This document shows, one piece after another, positions 1 to 8,046 of a DNA stretch of 64,000 nt (the first letter of the stretch is position 1; each line of letters begins with the position of its first letter). The position numbers and the translations under genes are program-made. The notes beneath the pieces are model-generated. The model had not been told where the DNA came from and searched no databases. It saw only the letters and a list, made by a program, of their open reading frames with translations. Location: positions 1,240,001-1,304,000 of the forward strand of contig NZ_JAINWA010000001.1 of the NCBI RefSeq assembly GCF_021021555.1, given 5' to 3'. The DNA comes from Teretinema zuelzerae. GTDB taxonomy: Bacteria > Spirochaetota > Spirochaetia > Treponematales > Treponemataceae.

Positions 1-1
1 G

Positions 2-130
2 CCGGGACTCAACGAGCTGATGATACTCGGCGGCATCGTCATTTTGCGAACCGTGCTTTCCTTCTTTCTCGACAGGGAAATCAGGCTGCTCGAGCAGGAA
101 GCCCGGCAGTTTCCCAAAATGCCCCACTGA
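2..130 (+). CDS. C-terminal fragment of a DUF1622-like membrane protein
   Basis: Only the last 42 codons are inside the window, ending at the TGA at 128-130. The frame reads through a hydrophobic stretch (LMILGGIVILRTVLSFFL) followed by a charged, Glu-rich helix. The pattern of a short hydrophobic segment containing ILRTVLSFFL and then an acidic tail resembles the end of DUF1622 small membrane proteins. That is recognition from memory on a short piece, so the family call is tentative. The next gene is convergent, ending 29 bases away. Confidence 0.45.
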   Translation, partial: PGLNELMILGGIVILRTVLSFFLDREIRLLEQEARQFPKMPH

Positions 131-158
131 GGCAGAACGCTCTCGACTTCGGCGCTCA

Positions 159-986
159 TCAGGCAAAGCCGAGAGCTGTCGATGCTTCGACCGGCGTAAT
201 GCCGATATCGAGGGCGAACCGCTCGGCTCGCCGCGCGCCTTCGATCGCCTCTTCCGGCTGGTGGGCGTCGGAATTGCATATGATAACCGCGCCGGCGTCA
301 GCCGCCATTTCCCAGAACTCCCGCACCGGATAGGGAGACCGCATGCCGTTGTCCCCCTGAATCTGAGGCCGCAGCAGGCCGAGACCGTTCACTTCCATCG
401 GAATTTTTGCGGCTATCGCGGCGTCGATAATATCGCGGCATGCCGCCTTCACCTCGGACGTCATGCGGGTAAACCCCGCCAAAAACAAATCGGGATGGGC
501 GAAGCAATCGTAGAGGCCCGTAGACAGGGCCTCCAGGGTCAGCGCGACATAGCGTTTTAACAGAGGCTCGTCGGTAACGTCGGGAATATAATAAAACTCG
601 CCTCCGTCGGGAACCCAATGAGACCCGTACACCAGATACTCGGCGCCGTACTCCCCTTTCAGCACATCCCGATACCAGGAACCGAAGGCCGGATGCCATT
701 CGCATTCGAACCCCCAGCGAACGGGGATCGGAGATGCGGCTTTCGCCTTCTCGAGAAGGCCGAGATATTCGGGAACCGATGAAACGGCCATCCGGCTCCC
801 CGGCCAGACGGAATCGTCGGGATAGGGGCAATGATCGGAAATGCCGAGAAAGGAAGCTCCTCCGGCGACAGCCTCACGGATGTAATCCGCAGGTTCGCCG
901 GAAGCGTGTTTGCATAATCGCGTATGAGTATGAAAAGATGAATGTACCACGATCCGAACTATATCAACTTCGCACAGGTCGGGCAA
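159..986 (-). CDS. PHP-domain phosphatase, histidinol-phosphatase-like
   Basis: The 275-residue protein is a complete PHP metal-dependent phosphoesterase. It has the N-terminal HTHT motif (residues about 19-22), SDHCP near residue 50, a conserved Glu in the GFECEWHP segment, FAHPD and a late NSDAH motif. These are the metal ligands of the PHP fold. The family includes HisK-type histidinol phosphatases, but no other his genes lie here, so the substrate is unknown. The start chosen is TTG at 984-986 because GGAGG lies four bases upstream. A GTG a few codons later, just before the HTHT motif, is the alternative. It is transcribed divergently from metN. Confidence 0.75.
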   Translation of the reverse strand: MPDLCEVDIVRIVVHSSFHTHTRLCKHASGEPADYIREAVAGGASFLGISDHCPYPDDSVWPGSRMAVSSVPEYLGLLEKAKAASPIPVRWGFECEWHPAFGSWYRDVLKGEYGAEYLVYGSHWVPDGGEFYYIPDVTDEPLLKRYVALTLEALSTGLYDCFAHPDLFLAGFTRMTSEVKAACRDIIDAAIAAKIPMEVNGLGLLRPQIQGDNGMRSPYPVREFWEMAADAGAVIICNSDAHQPEEAIEGARRAERFALDIGITPVEASTALGFA

Positions 987-1008
987 TCAGCCTCCGGGAA
1001 AACGGCTC

Positions 1009-1037
1009 TTGACATCGGCTTTTCTTTCTGTTTAGAT
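1009..1037 (+). promoter_or_regulatory. Sigma-70-type promoter of metNIQ
   Basis: TTGACA at 1009-1014, a 17-base spacer and TTAGAT at 1032-1037. Transcription would begin near 1044, just where the SAM riboswitch begins. Confidence 0.7.
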
Positions 1038-1045
1038 TGCCTCAT

Positions 1046-1126
1046 CTCTTATCAAGAGCGGCAGAGGGACTGGCCCTATGAAGCCCGGCAACCGATTTTC
1101 ACGGTGCCAATTCCAGAAGATGAGAG
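1046..1126 (+). promoter_or_regulatory. SAM-I (S-box) riboswitch
   Basis: The leader carries the conserved S-box core. P1 is formed by CTCTTATC (1046-1053) with GATGAGAG (1119-1126), with one G-U pair. It is followed by CAAGAG, then AGAGGGACTGGCCC, then a P3 containing CCCGGCAACC, and GGTGCCAATTCC. An intrinsic terminator follows at 1148-1174. In this class, S-adenosylmethionine binding stabilises the aptamer and favours termination, so metNIQ should be off when SAM is plentiful. The downstream methionine transporter fits this exactly. Confidence 0.95.
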
Positions 1127-1147
1127 AGGTAATGATTATTATCAGAA

Positions 1148-1174
1148 GCCTCCCGTACGGGAGGCTTTTTTTTT
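1148..1174 (+). terminator. Riboswitch-controlled intrinsic terminator
   Basis: Seven-base stem GCCTCCC/GGGAGGC with a GTAC loop (1148-1165), followed by nine T. It sits between the SAM aptamer and the metN ribosome binding site (AGGAGGT, 1176-1182), the usual position for the expression platform. Confidence 0.93.
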
Positions 1175-1187
1175 CAGGAGGTCCGGA

Positions 1188-2201
1188 ATGATTCAACTCC
1201 GCAATGTTTCGAGACGGTACGGAGAGCGAACGGCTGTGAACGCAGTCGATCTCGACATTCCCGGAAACACCATATACGGCATAATCGGGAAAAGCGGCGC
1301 GGGAAAGTCCACGCTGATACGGCTCATCAGCCTGCTGGAAAAGCCGGACTCGGGCGAAATCCGTTTCGGCGAAGACAGGGTCGACAATCTGACAGGAGAC
1401 GCCCTCATCGGGCAACGCCGGAAAATCGGCATGATCTTCCAGAATTTCAACCTTTTCGGATCCCGCACAGCCGGCGGAAACATAGCCTATCCCCTGGAAA
1501 TCTCGGGAAAGCCCCGCAAGGAAACAGAACGCCGCGTGCAGGAGCTCCTTGAACTGGTCGGACTGGAAGGCAGGGGGAACGCTCCCGTCAGCACCCTCTC
1601 CGGAGGACAGAAGCAGAGGGTCGCCATCGCCCGAGCCCTCGCGGTCGAACCGGACATTCTGTTCTGCGACGAAGCGACGAGCGCCCTCGATCCCCAGACG
1701 ACGCGGTCGATCCTCGAATTATTAAAGAATCTCCAGAAAAACATGAATCTCAGCATCGTCATGATAACCCATCAGATGGAGGTAGTGAGGGACGCCTGCC
1801 GGTCCGTGGCCGTTCTGGACGAAGGCAAAATCGCGGAAACGGGTCTCGTCGCGGATATTTTCTCGCGTCCGCAAGCGGCCGTTACCCGCGAATTCCTGAC
1901 TCACCTCAACCCGCTGGAAAGCATCGCCGAATCGTCCTGCCCGGATCTGGTGCGCTGGTCGCATGAGGGAGGCGCGTACATCCTCCGGTTCAGAGGCGCC
2001 GTAACCGGAGAGCCGGTATTAAGCCGGCTCGCAAGAAAGTTCGATATCGATGTCAACATCAGAGCCGGCGGCGTTCAGGACGTATCGGGAATCGCAGTCG
2101 GAACGATGATTGCCGATCTCGCGGGGAAACCCGACGAAGTCGCTCAAGCCAGGGCCTGGCTCGAAAGCCAGGGCGTTTCCGTAGAGGAGAACAAAGAATG
2201 A
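1188..2201 (+). CDS. metN: Methionine ABC transporter ATP-binding protein MetN
   Basis: MetN (337 residues) is the ATPase of the D/L-methionine importer, on the inner face of the membrane. It has a Walker A (GKSGAGKST), a Q-loop (FQNFNLF), the signature LSGGQKQR, a Walker B (ILFCDEATSALD) and a switch His (THQ). The C-terminal ~80 residues form the NIL domain that senses methionine. The start is the ATG at 1188 with AGGAGGT six bases upstream. An in-frame ATG at 942 is rejected because it would translate through the riboswitch. It overlaps metI by four bases. Confidence 0.95.
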   Translation: MIQLRNVSRRYGERTAVNAVDLDIPGNTIYGIIGKSGAGKSTLIRLISLLEKPDSGEIRFGEDRVDNLTGDALIGQRRKIGMIFQNFNLFGSRTAGGNIAYPLEISGKPRKETERRVQELLELVGLEGRGNAPVSTLSGGQKQRVAIARALAVEPDILFCDEATSALDPQTTRSILELLKNLQKNMNLSIVMITHQMEVVRDACRSVAVLDEGKIAETGLVADIFSRPQAAVTREFLTHLNPLESIAESSCPDLVRWSHEGGAYILRFRGAVTGEPVLSRLARKFDIDVNIRAGGVQDVSGIAVGTMIADLAGKPDEVAQARAWLESQGVSVEENKE

Positions 2202-2860
2202 CGCCGATAGACGCTTTTATCCAGCTGGTGGGAACCGCGACGGTTCAAACCCTCGCAATGGTCGGATTATCGACCTTCTTCTCGCTTCTTCTCGGTTTTC
2301 CGCTGGGGATACTCCTGTGCATAACAGATCCGGCGGGCATCGCTCCGCGCCCCCTGCTCAATCAGATTCTCAGCAGAGTGGTGAACGTGCTGCGGTCGTT
2401 TCCCTTCATCATTCTCATGATCCTTCTTTTTCCGCTTTCCCGTGTACTCATCGGGACGAGCATCGGTACGACGGCGACGATCGTCCCGCTTTCAATAGCC
2501 GCGGCGCCCTTCGTCGCGAGAATAATCGAATCTGCGATAAAGGAGGTGGATCCGGGGGTCGTTCAGGCCGCCCGTGCCATGGGAAGCACGAACGCCCAGA
2601 TCGTTTTCAAGGTGCTGATTCCCGAAGCCCTTCCCTCCCTGGCATCGGGAGTCACGCTCACCGTGATCAACCTCATCGGCTATTCCGCGATGGCAGGAGC
2701 CATAGGCGGAGGCGGTCTCGGAGATCTCGCGATCCGCTACGGCTACCAACGATTTCGGGGCGACATCATGATCGCCTCCGTCGTCATCATACTCATTCTG
2801 GTCGAGCTCATTCAGCTCGCCGGAAACAAAATAAGAGACATCCTCATCGCTCGTCGATGA
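2198..2860 (+). CDS. metI: Methionine ABC transporter permease MetI
   Basis: The 220-residue permease of the methionine importer has five or so hydrophobic helices. It carries the EAA-type cytoplasmic loop (AARAMGSTNAQIVFKVLIPEALPS) that docks on MetN, and the conserved GYSAMAGAIGGGGLGDLAIRYGY region near the C-terminus typical of MetI. The ATGA overlap with metN indicates translational coupling. Regulation is through the upstream SAM riboswitch. Confidence 0.95.
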   Translation: MTPIDAFIQLVGTATVQTLAMVGLSTFFSLLLGFPLGILLCITDPAGIAPRPLLNQILSRVVNVLRSFPFIILMILLFPLSRVLIGTSIGTTATIVPLSIAAAPFVARIIESAIKEVDPGVVQAARAMGSTNAQIVFKVLIPEALPSLASGVTLTVINLIGYSAMAGAIGGGGLGDLAIRYGYQRFRGDIMIASVVIILILVELIQLAGNKIRDILIARR

Positions 2861-2885
2861 GGTTCTTGAAATACAGGAGAAACAC

Positions 2886-3680
2886 ATGAACAAGAAAACG
2901 CTTCTGCTCGCATGCGCCGCTTCCGCCGCGATTCTTGCCGGCTGCGCGAAAAAAGACCCGGCCGTACTGACGGTCGGAGCCACGCCGGAACCCCATGCGA
3001 ACATACTCGCCCTGATCGCGGACGACCTCGCGAAAGAGGGCATCACCCTAAAAATCGTAGAATTCAACGACTACGTCACCCCGAACGAAGCGGTTGAGTC
3101 CGGACAGATCGACGCCAACTTCTTCCAGCACGTCCCGTACATGAACACCTTCAACAAGGACAGAGGCTACCACCTGGCAAGCGTCGCCGGAACCCATGTC
3201 GAGCCGCTGGCCCTCTACTCCGGAAAATACGACTCCCTTACCGCGATTCCCGACGGCGCCGTCATAGCCGTTCCCAACGATCCGACGAACGAAGGAAGAG
3301 CCCTGCTGCTCCTGCAATCCGCAGGACTGTTGAAGCTCGACGCGAACGCCGGCCTCGAAGCTACGCCGCAAAACATAGTCGAAAATCCCCGCAACTTCAA
3401 ATTCCGCGAGATCGAAGCGGCTTCGCTTCCCCGAATCCTCGCCGATGTGGATGCCGCGGTCATCAACGGCAATTACGCGATCCCCGCCGGCCTTTCAACA
3501 GCAAAGGACGGACTGCTGGTCGAAGGCGCGGACTCTCCCTATGTAAACATCGTTACGGTAAAGGCAGGCAACGAGGCGGACCCCAAGATACAGGCCCTGG
3601 TCAAAGCCGTGCTGAGCGACGAGGTGCGCGAATGGATCAAAACCACCTATCCGGACGGAGACGTGGTTCCGGTTTTCTGA
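2886..3680 (+). CDS. metQ: Methionine-binding lipoprotein MetQ
   Basis: This 264-residue NlpA/MetQ-family solute-binding lipoprotein delivers methionine to MetNI. The N-terminus is a lipoprotein signal with lipobox LAGC (Cys20). The mature protein has the family features GATPEPHANIL near its start, IDANFFQHVPYM in the middle, and AVINGNYAI later. ACAGGAGAAAC lies just upstream of the ATG. It is the last gene of the metNIQ operon, with a terminator about 35 bases downstream. Confidence 0.95.
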   Translation: MNKKTLLLACAASAAILAGCAKKDPAVLTVGATPEPHANILALIADDLAKEGITLKIVEFNDYVTPNEAVESGQIDANFFQHVPYMNTFNKDRGYHLASVAGTHVEPLALYSGKYDSLTAIPDGAVIAVPNDPTNEGRALLLLQSAGLLKLDANAGLEATPQNIVENPRNFKFREIEAASLPRILADVDAAVINGNYAIPAGLSTAKDGLLVEGADSPYVNIVTVKAGNEADPKIQALVKAVLSDEVREWIKTTYPDGDVVPVF

Positions 3681-3716
3681 TTAGCATATAACAACTGAGC
3701 CGATTAATAAGGGGGC

Positions 3717-3751
3717 GTCCGGCAAGCAACTGCCGGACAGCTCCTTTTTTT
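3717..3751 (+). terminator. Intrinsic terminator of metNIQ
   Basis: GTCCGGCA (3717-3724) pairs with TGCCGGAC (3731-3738). It is followed by a T-run at 3745-3751. The T-run overlaps the stop codon of the convergent gene. Confidence 0.85.
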
Positions 3752-4517
3752 ATCGTACGCCGGAATACTCGCCGAGGATCCGGTCTATAGTACCGTCTGC
3801 GAGCATATCTGAGAGAGCCTGGTCAAGTTCGGCAATTCTTGATGCGAGCGGAGATTTTTTGCTTACCAGGAAATGAAAAGAGCTTCTTCCTAAAATCCCT
3901 TCAGTGGCTTCAATCCTATCAAGCACTTCCTTGCGAGAAACCGAATCGTAAACGAGAAACGGATCCTCGATCAGTATGTCCGCCCGCTTAACCGACAGCA
4001 TTTGATACATGCCTTCGACTGAAACGGCATTGATAACCGGCACGCCCATATCTTCGAGAGTAATCCGCGACCAATCGTTCCCGATGTAGGATATTACGGT
4101 CAGTCCATCCCTGAGTATATCATTGACGCTTCTAATTGAATCCATTTCTTTCGCGCGGGGATGTCCGGCCCATGTCCAGACAAGGTACTCCTTCACCCAA
4201 AACGGCCGGGAAGTCTGTACGGAATACTCCAGCCGCTCCGGAGTGGGGATCGTCGCCATGATGTCGGCCGAACCATCTCTCACCATCACTTGGCAGCGGG
4301 CCCAGGGATAGGTTTCCATGACCAGTACGGAACCCAGGCGCTTTTCGATCAATTCGCGAAGTATATCGCAAAAAAAACCGGAAGATTTTCCATCCGGGGT
4401 TTTATAGTTCGCTGGAGGATAGGACGCATACACGAATCGGTACGACTCGGCTGCGACAGGCAAGGAAAGAAAATACAAACAGGTTAGAACAAGCAATCCG
4501 GGTTTCCGCACTTTCAT
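3750..4517 (-). CDS. Periplasmic solute-binding protein, family 3-like
   Basis: A 255-residue secreted protein with a signal peptide (hydrophobic LLVLTCLYFLSLPVAAES, cleavage near residue 23). The fold pattern is that of extracellular solute-binding family 3: FVYASYPPANYK at the start of the mature part, GFFCDILRELIEKR, GSADIMATIPTPERLEY, and ADILIEDPFLVYDSV. No permease or ATPase is adjacent, so it may be an orphan binding protein or a sensor-type protein. TACAAT lies 11 bases before the ATG and GAGG sits only one base before it. The leader is therefore very short, probably without a working SD. Confidence 0.7.
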   Translation of the reverse strand: MKVRKPGLLVLTCLYFLSLPVAAESYRFVYASYPPANYKTPDGKSSGFFCDILRELIEKRLGSVLVMETYPWARCQVMVRDGSADIMATIPTPERLEYSVQTSRPFWVKEYLVWTWAGHPRAKEMDSIRSVNDILRDGLTVISYIGNDWSRITLEDMGVPVINAVSVEGMYQMLSVKRADILIEDPFLVYDSVSRKEVLDRIEATEGILGRSSFHFLVSKKSPLASRIAELDQALSDMLADGTIDRILGEYSGVR

Positions 4518-4574
4518 ACCTCACTACCATTGTAGTTTCAGGCGAAAGAGGATTCCAGTTCCAGCGGAAAAAAA

Positions 4575-6104
4575 TCAGTCGTCTTTCAGGAAAAGCTGCA
4601 TGAGCATCACAAATGCGTATATCTGTTTGTAGACTTCAACCACCCATTCCTTGATGGGCCGATCGGAATTAAGCTCAAGCTCTTTCCAGTTCGTAATCAT
4701 CTCGTGCGGGCTTTTTTCGTAATCCTCTACGATCGCCTTGAGGCTGCGCGCGATCGAAATCAAATGCTGGGTGCCCGTGGTCAGATACTTGAGGGCAAGA
4801 TCGTTGACGTCCTTCAGCTGAGTCCTCAGCTGCTTCACCACTTCCTTGTCGCGGTCTGCGCGGGAGAGCATGGTTTTCAGCTTTGCGCCGAGATCCTCGT
4901 CCTCGGCCAGAGAGTCGTCGAACGCGGTGATTTTATCCGACAATTCCAGAAGCTCGTGAAAGCTCCCCGAATACGCGGTCGAAAGGCCGGGCAGAGACCA
5001 CTTTCCGCGCACGAGAAAGAGATCGGTAAGAGCGCGGATGTCTCGCTTAAAGTAATCGATAAGAAACGCTTTGAGATAATTCAGGGCATCGACATGGAGA
5101 TATCCGCCGAGCATTTTCTTTTCGAAGGCGGGATTCGCCTTGTCGGCGTAATTCTTCAACCGCAGGACTGATTCGGTTCCGAAGACCTGCCTCAGCAATT
5201 CGCCCACCTTGTTCATCTTCGTTTCCTGCTGAATCTGCTGAAGAGTCATTTCGGTTTGCGTTTTAATCTTCGTTATGTACGTATCTACGATTCTGTCGGC
5301 AACCGGCTCGGTCGTCACATGATAGGAGGGGTCGTGGGAAAGATGGCAGATTATCTGTTCCATCACTCCGGTTTTCTTTATATCGGACAAGATGTTGACG
5401 AGCTTGTTCCATTGTCCGATCGCGACAGGCTCAACTTCCCGATAGGCCTTCACGATCGCGAAAATACGGGCCCAATCGGCCTCAAGCGGCAGCGTATAGG
5501 CGACAAGTGCGAAATCCTTGAGATCCTCCAGGACGTATTCTCCCCTAATGGTTTCAAATTTCGGCGTATATGAAAAATTGCGCTCGGGGAGGGATGAATC
5601 GAATTTCTTCAATAGAAATAAATAATCGAACGAGACGAAATTAACGAGCATTTCGAGCTGGGAATACAGGGCGTCGATCTTTTTCACCGTATCGGCGCTG
5701 AACTCGGACATGAAGGCCGAAAGCTCGTCGCGAATCTGCGTAGACAATTCCTTGGGCGAAGAGGTTTTGCTCCGTTCCTTTATCGCTTCTTCGGTAAGCC
5801 TGTCCCGCAAGGAAGTCTGCTTGTCGGAAAACGACATTTCCACCAATACGTTTTTCAGCACAGTCGACGAATTGGCGTTCGCCAGTATAACCTGGGCGGA
5901 ACCGACGACCTTATACACTTCCCAAAAAAACTTTCCCATCCCGGGCAACGCTTCTTCAGAATTCGGCCGATACCATTTATACCTGCTTTTAGACAGTTCT
6001 TTCGCTATGAGTTTTAGCTGGCGTTTTTTTTCAACCTCAGGATCCCGGGTTGACAGGAAGATATTCACAATCTTCTGAAAAAAGTTCTCGGTATCTGCTG
6101 CCAT
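4575..6104 (-). CDS. Unrecognised spirochaetal cytoplasmic protein
   Basis: A 509-residue soluble protein without a signal peptide or membrane segment. It is rich in Lys, Glu and Leu and predicted mostly helical by eye. I recognise no catalytic motif. It resembles large treponemal proteins of unknown function. The start is placed at ATG 6104 rather than at the TTG 13 codons upstream. That TTG is embedded in a promoter (TTGACA-17-GATATT), and the ATG lies six bases after the -10. No SD is present, so the mRNA is probably leaderless. It is divergent from rex. No function can be assigned. Confidence 0.75.
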   Translation of the reverse strand: MAADTENFFQKIVNIFLSTRDPEVEKKRQLKLIAKELSKSRYKWYRPNSEEALPGMGKFFWEVYKVVGSAQVILANANSSTVLKNVLVEMSFSDKQTSLRDRLTEEAIKERSKTSSPKELSTQIRDELSAFMSEFSADTVKKIDALYSQLEMLVNFVSFDYLFLLKKFDSSLPERNFSYTPKFETIRGEYVLEDLKDFALVAYTLPLEADWARIFAIVKAYREVEPVAIGQWNKLVNILSDIKKTGVMEQIICHLSHDPSYHVTTEPVADRIVDTYITKIKTQTEMTLQQIQQETKMNKVGELLRQVFGTESVLRLKNYADKANPAFEKKMLGGYLHVDALNYLKAFLIDYFKRDIRALTDLFLVRGKWSLPGLSTAYSGSFHELLELSDKITAFDDSLAEDEDLGAKLKTMLSRADRDKEVVKQLRTQLKDVNDLALKYLTTGTQHLISIARSLKAIVEDYEKSPHEMITNWKELELNSDRPIKEWVVEVYKQIYAFVMLMQLFLKDD

Positions 6105-6110
6105 TACTCT

Positions 6111-6139
6111 AATATCTGATAATTCCCCTACCCTGTCAA
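6111..6139 (-). promoter_or_regulatory. Leaderless-type promoter of the 4575-6104 gene
   Basis: On the minus strand: TTGACA (6134-6139), 17-base spacer, GATATT (6111-6116), six bases, then ATG at 6104. A transcript would start at or next to the ATG. Confidence 0.65.
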
Positions 6140-6186
6140 TCAAAGTTTACCGGTATATACGCTCGCAGACCGCATTGTTGGACAAC

Positions 6187-6204
6187 TTGTGAATTATTTC
6201 ACAG
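6187..6204. promoter_or_regulatory. Rex operator, upstream copy
   Basis: TTGTGAATTATTTCACAG matches the Rex consensus (TTGTGAA-N4-TTCACAA) in all but the last base. It lies about 61 bases upstream of the predicted rex start site and 66 bases centre to centre from the second operator, between the divergent promoters. Confidence 0.85.
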
Positions 6205-6221
6205 CTTGAGGCTTTTTTTTC

Positions 6222-6250
6222 TTGACAACCTTTTTCCCTCCTGCTATTCT
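6222..6250 (+). promoter_or_regulatory. Promoter of rex-serC-serA
   Basis: TTGACA (6222-6227), 17-base spacer, TATTCT (6245-6250). The downstream Rex operator covers the expected start site. Confidence 0.8.
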
Positions 6251-6252
6251 AA

Positions 6253-6270
6253 CTGTGAAATTATTCACAA
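6253..6270. promoter_or_regulatory. Rex operator, overlapping the start site
   Basis: CTGTGAAATTATTCACAA fits the Rex consensus with one mismatch in the first base. It begins two bases after the -10 hexamer and ends at the AGGAGG of rex, so bound Rex would block transcription. This is autoregulation of the rex-serCA operon. Confidence 0.9.
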
Positions 6271-6282
6271 AGGAGGAATAAG

Positions 6283-6918
6283 ATGCCGATCCCCAGACCG
6301 ACAGCAGAACGGCTTTCACAGCTCGCCCGTCTTTTGGACCAGCATAGCCATGCGGCTGCGATCTCATCCTCCGAGATCGAACATAAAACCGGATGGCCGA
6401 GCCATACCATCAGAAAAGACATATCCTTCCTCGAGCTTGATGCCGATATTTCCACGACGGCCGGCTACAACCCGGTCGCCCTTGCCAAAGCGATTCGAAA
6501 AACGCTCAACCTCGCCGAAACAGACTCGAAATGCTGCATCGTCGGACTCGGACGCCTCGGTTCTGCATTTCTCGAATATTCCGGTTTCGCAGGCAGCCCG
6601 TTTTCCCTGTGCGCCGGATTCGATTCGAACGTTAACCGGGTGGAAATTCTCAAGGCAGACTTTCCCCTCTATCCATCCTTCAAAATGAAGGAAATCATTC
6701 CTCGCTTCGGAATAAAATTCGCGATTCTCTGCGTGCCTCCCCAGCAGGCCCAGGCAACCGCCGACAAACTCATCGAATGCGGAATAACCGGAATCGTCAA
6801 CTTCACCCCGTCTCTGCTCTCGGTTCCCTCGGGAATCGAGGTTGAAAATGTTTCAATTATCGACGCGCTCGGAGCCCTAGCCGCCCGTTTAGCCGCCGAA
6901 AACGCACATAAGGAGTAA
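6283..6918 (+). CDS. rex: Redox-sensing transcriptional repressor Rex
   Basis: The 211-residue protein has an N-terminal winged helix (PTAERLSQLARLL...SHTIRKDISFL, residues about 5-55) and a Rossmann domain with a glycine-rich loop (CIVGLGRLGSAF, residues about 85-96). That is the Rex layout. Rex senses NADH/NAD+ and leaves its operator when NADH rises. Two matching operators flank its promoter. The AGGAGG SD is six bases upstream of the ATG. It is co-transcribed with serC, four bases downstream, and serA, which ties serine synthesis (an NAD-dependent step) to redox state. Confidence 0.93.
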   Translation: MPIPRPTAERLSQLARLLDQHSHAAAISSSEIEHKTGWPSHTIRKDISFLELDADISTTAGYNPVALAKAIRKTLNLAETDSKCCIVGLGRLGSAFLEYSGFAGSPFSLCAGFDSNVNRVEILKADFPLYPSFKMKEIIPRFGIKFAILCVPPQQAQATADKLIECGITGIVNFTPSLLSVPSGIEVENVSIIDALGALAARLAAENAHKE

Positions 6919-6922
6919 TCAA

Positions 6923-8035
6923 ATGAATCGTGTCTACAATTTTTCTGCAGGACCTTCAATGCTTCCCCAGGCCGTTCTCGAGCGAGCCGCAGCGGAAATG
7001 CTCGACTGCAACGGAACAGGGCAGTCGGTTATGGAAATGAGCCATCGCTCGAAGGCTTTCGAGCCGATAATCGCTAACACCGAAGCCCTGCTCCGGGAGC
7101 TGATGCAGATTCCGGCGAACTACAAGGTTCTCTTTCTCCAGGGCGGTGCAAGCCTCCAGTTCGCGATGATTCCGCTGAACCTCAAAAAGAAGGGAAAAGC
7201 AGCCTACATCGACACCGGAGTATGGTCGGGCAAGGCTATCAAGGAAGCGAAAAAATGGCTCGCCGTAGACACTGTCGCTTCGTCGAAAGATAAAAACTAC
7301 ACCTATGTTCCGAAGGTACAGAAGGTCGAAGGCGAATACGATTTCGTACACGTCACCTCGAACAACACCATCTTCGGCACCAAGATGAACCAGTTTCCTG
7401 AAACCGGCGGCATTCCGCTCGTCTGCGACGCTTCGTCCAACATTCTGTCAGAACCGATGGACGTATCGAAGTTCGGAATCATCTACGCGGGAGCTCAAAA
7501 AAACCTCGCTCCGGCAGGAGTCACCGTTGTGATTATACGGGAAGACCTCATCCGGGGACCCGAACACAAGGACGGAGACCTTCCCGCGGACGTGCCGACC
7601 ATGCTCCGCTTCGACACCCATGCGGCCGAAGGCTCGATGTACAACACCCCGCCGTGCTATTCGATTTATATGATGGGACTCGTCCTCGACCACATCAAGA
7701 AAACAGGCGGCCTCGCGGCGGTAACCGCGGCGAACAAGGAAAAAGCCGCTGTTCTCTACGATTTCCTCGATCAAAGCGCATTCTTCCGGGCTACTACCGC
7801 CAAGGAAGACCGGTCCATCATGAATATCCCCTTCGTCACCTCGATAACAGAAGCCGAAAAGGCCGACGCGATGAACAAAAAGTTCGTTTCAGAAGCGGCT
7901 AAGGCCGGCTTGGTCAATCTGGCAGGACACCGCCTTGTCGGCGGAATGCGCGCATCCATCTACAACGCCATGCCCCTCGACGGAGTGAAGGCCCTGGTCG
8001 CGTTCATGAAAAAATTCGAAGCCGAAAACGCATAA
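6923..8035 (+). CDS. serC: Phosphoserine aminotransferase SerC
   Basis: The 370-residue fold-type I PLP enzyme converts 3-phosphohydroxypyruvate and glutamate to phosphoserine. It opens with YNFSAGPSMLP, the family signature, and has MEMSHRS, a PLP-binding region FLQGGASLQF, and the catalytic Lys in YAGAQKNLAPAG. The length is normal. AAGGAG precedes the ATG. It sits between rex and serA in one operon, so its expression should follow Rex. Confidence 0.95.
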   Translation: MNRVYNFSAGPSMLPQAVLERAAAEMLDCNGTGQSVMEMSHRSKAFEPIIANTEALLRELMQIPANYKVLFLQGGASLQFAMIPLNLKKKGKAAYIDTGVWSGKAIKEAKKWLAVDTVASSKDKNYTYVPKVQKVEGEYDFVHVTSNNTIFGTKMNQFPETGGIPLVCDASSNILSEPMDVSKFGIIYAGAQKNLAPAGVTVVIIREDLIRGPEHKDGDLPADVPTMLRFDTHAAEGSMYNTPPCYSIYMMGLVLDHIKKTGGLAAVTAANKEKAAVLYDFLDQSAFFRATTAKEDRSIMNIPFVTSITEAEKADAMNKKFVSEAAKAGLVNLAGHRLVGGMRASIYNAMPLDGVKALVAFMKKFEAENA

Positions 8036-8046
8036 GGAGACTCAAA

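Noticed and set aside
942-1187. In-frame upstream extension of metN from an ATG at 942
   Set aside because: It would translate through the SAM riboswitch and terminator, and the true start has a strong SD at 1176-1182.
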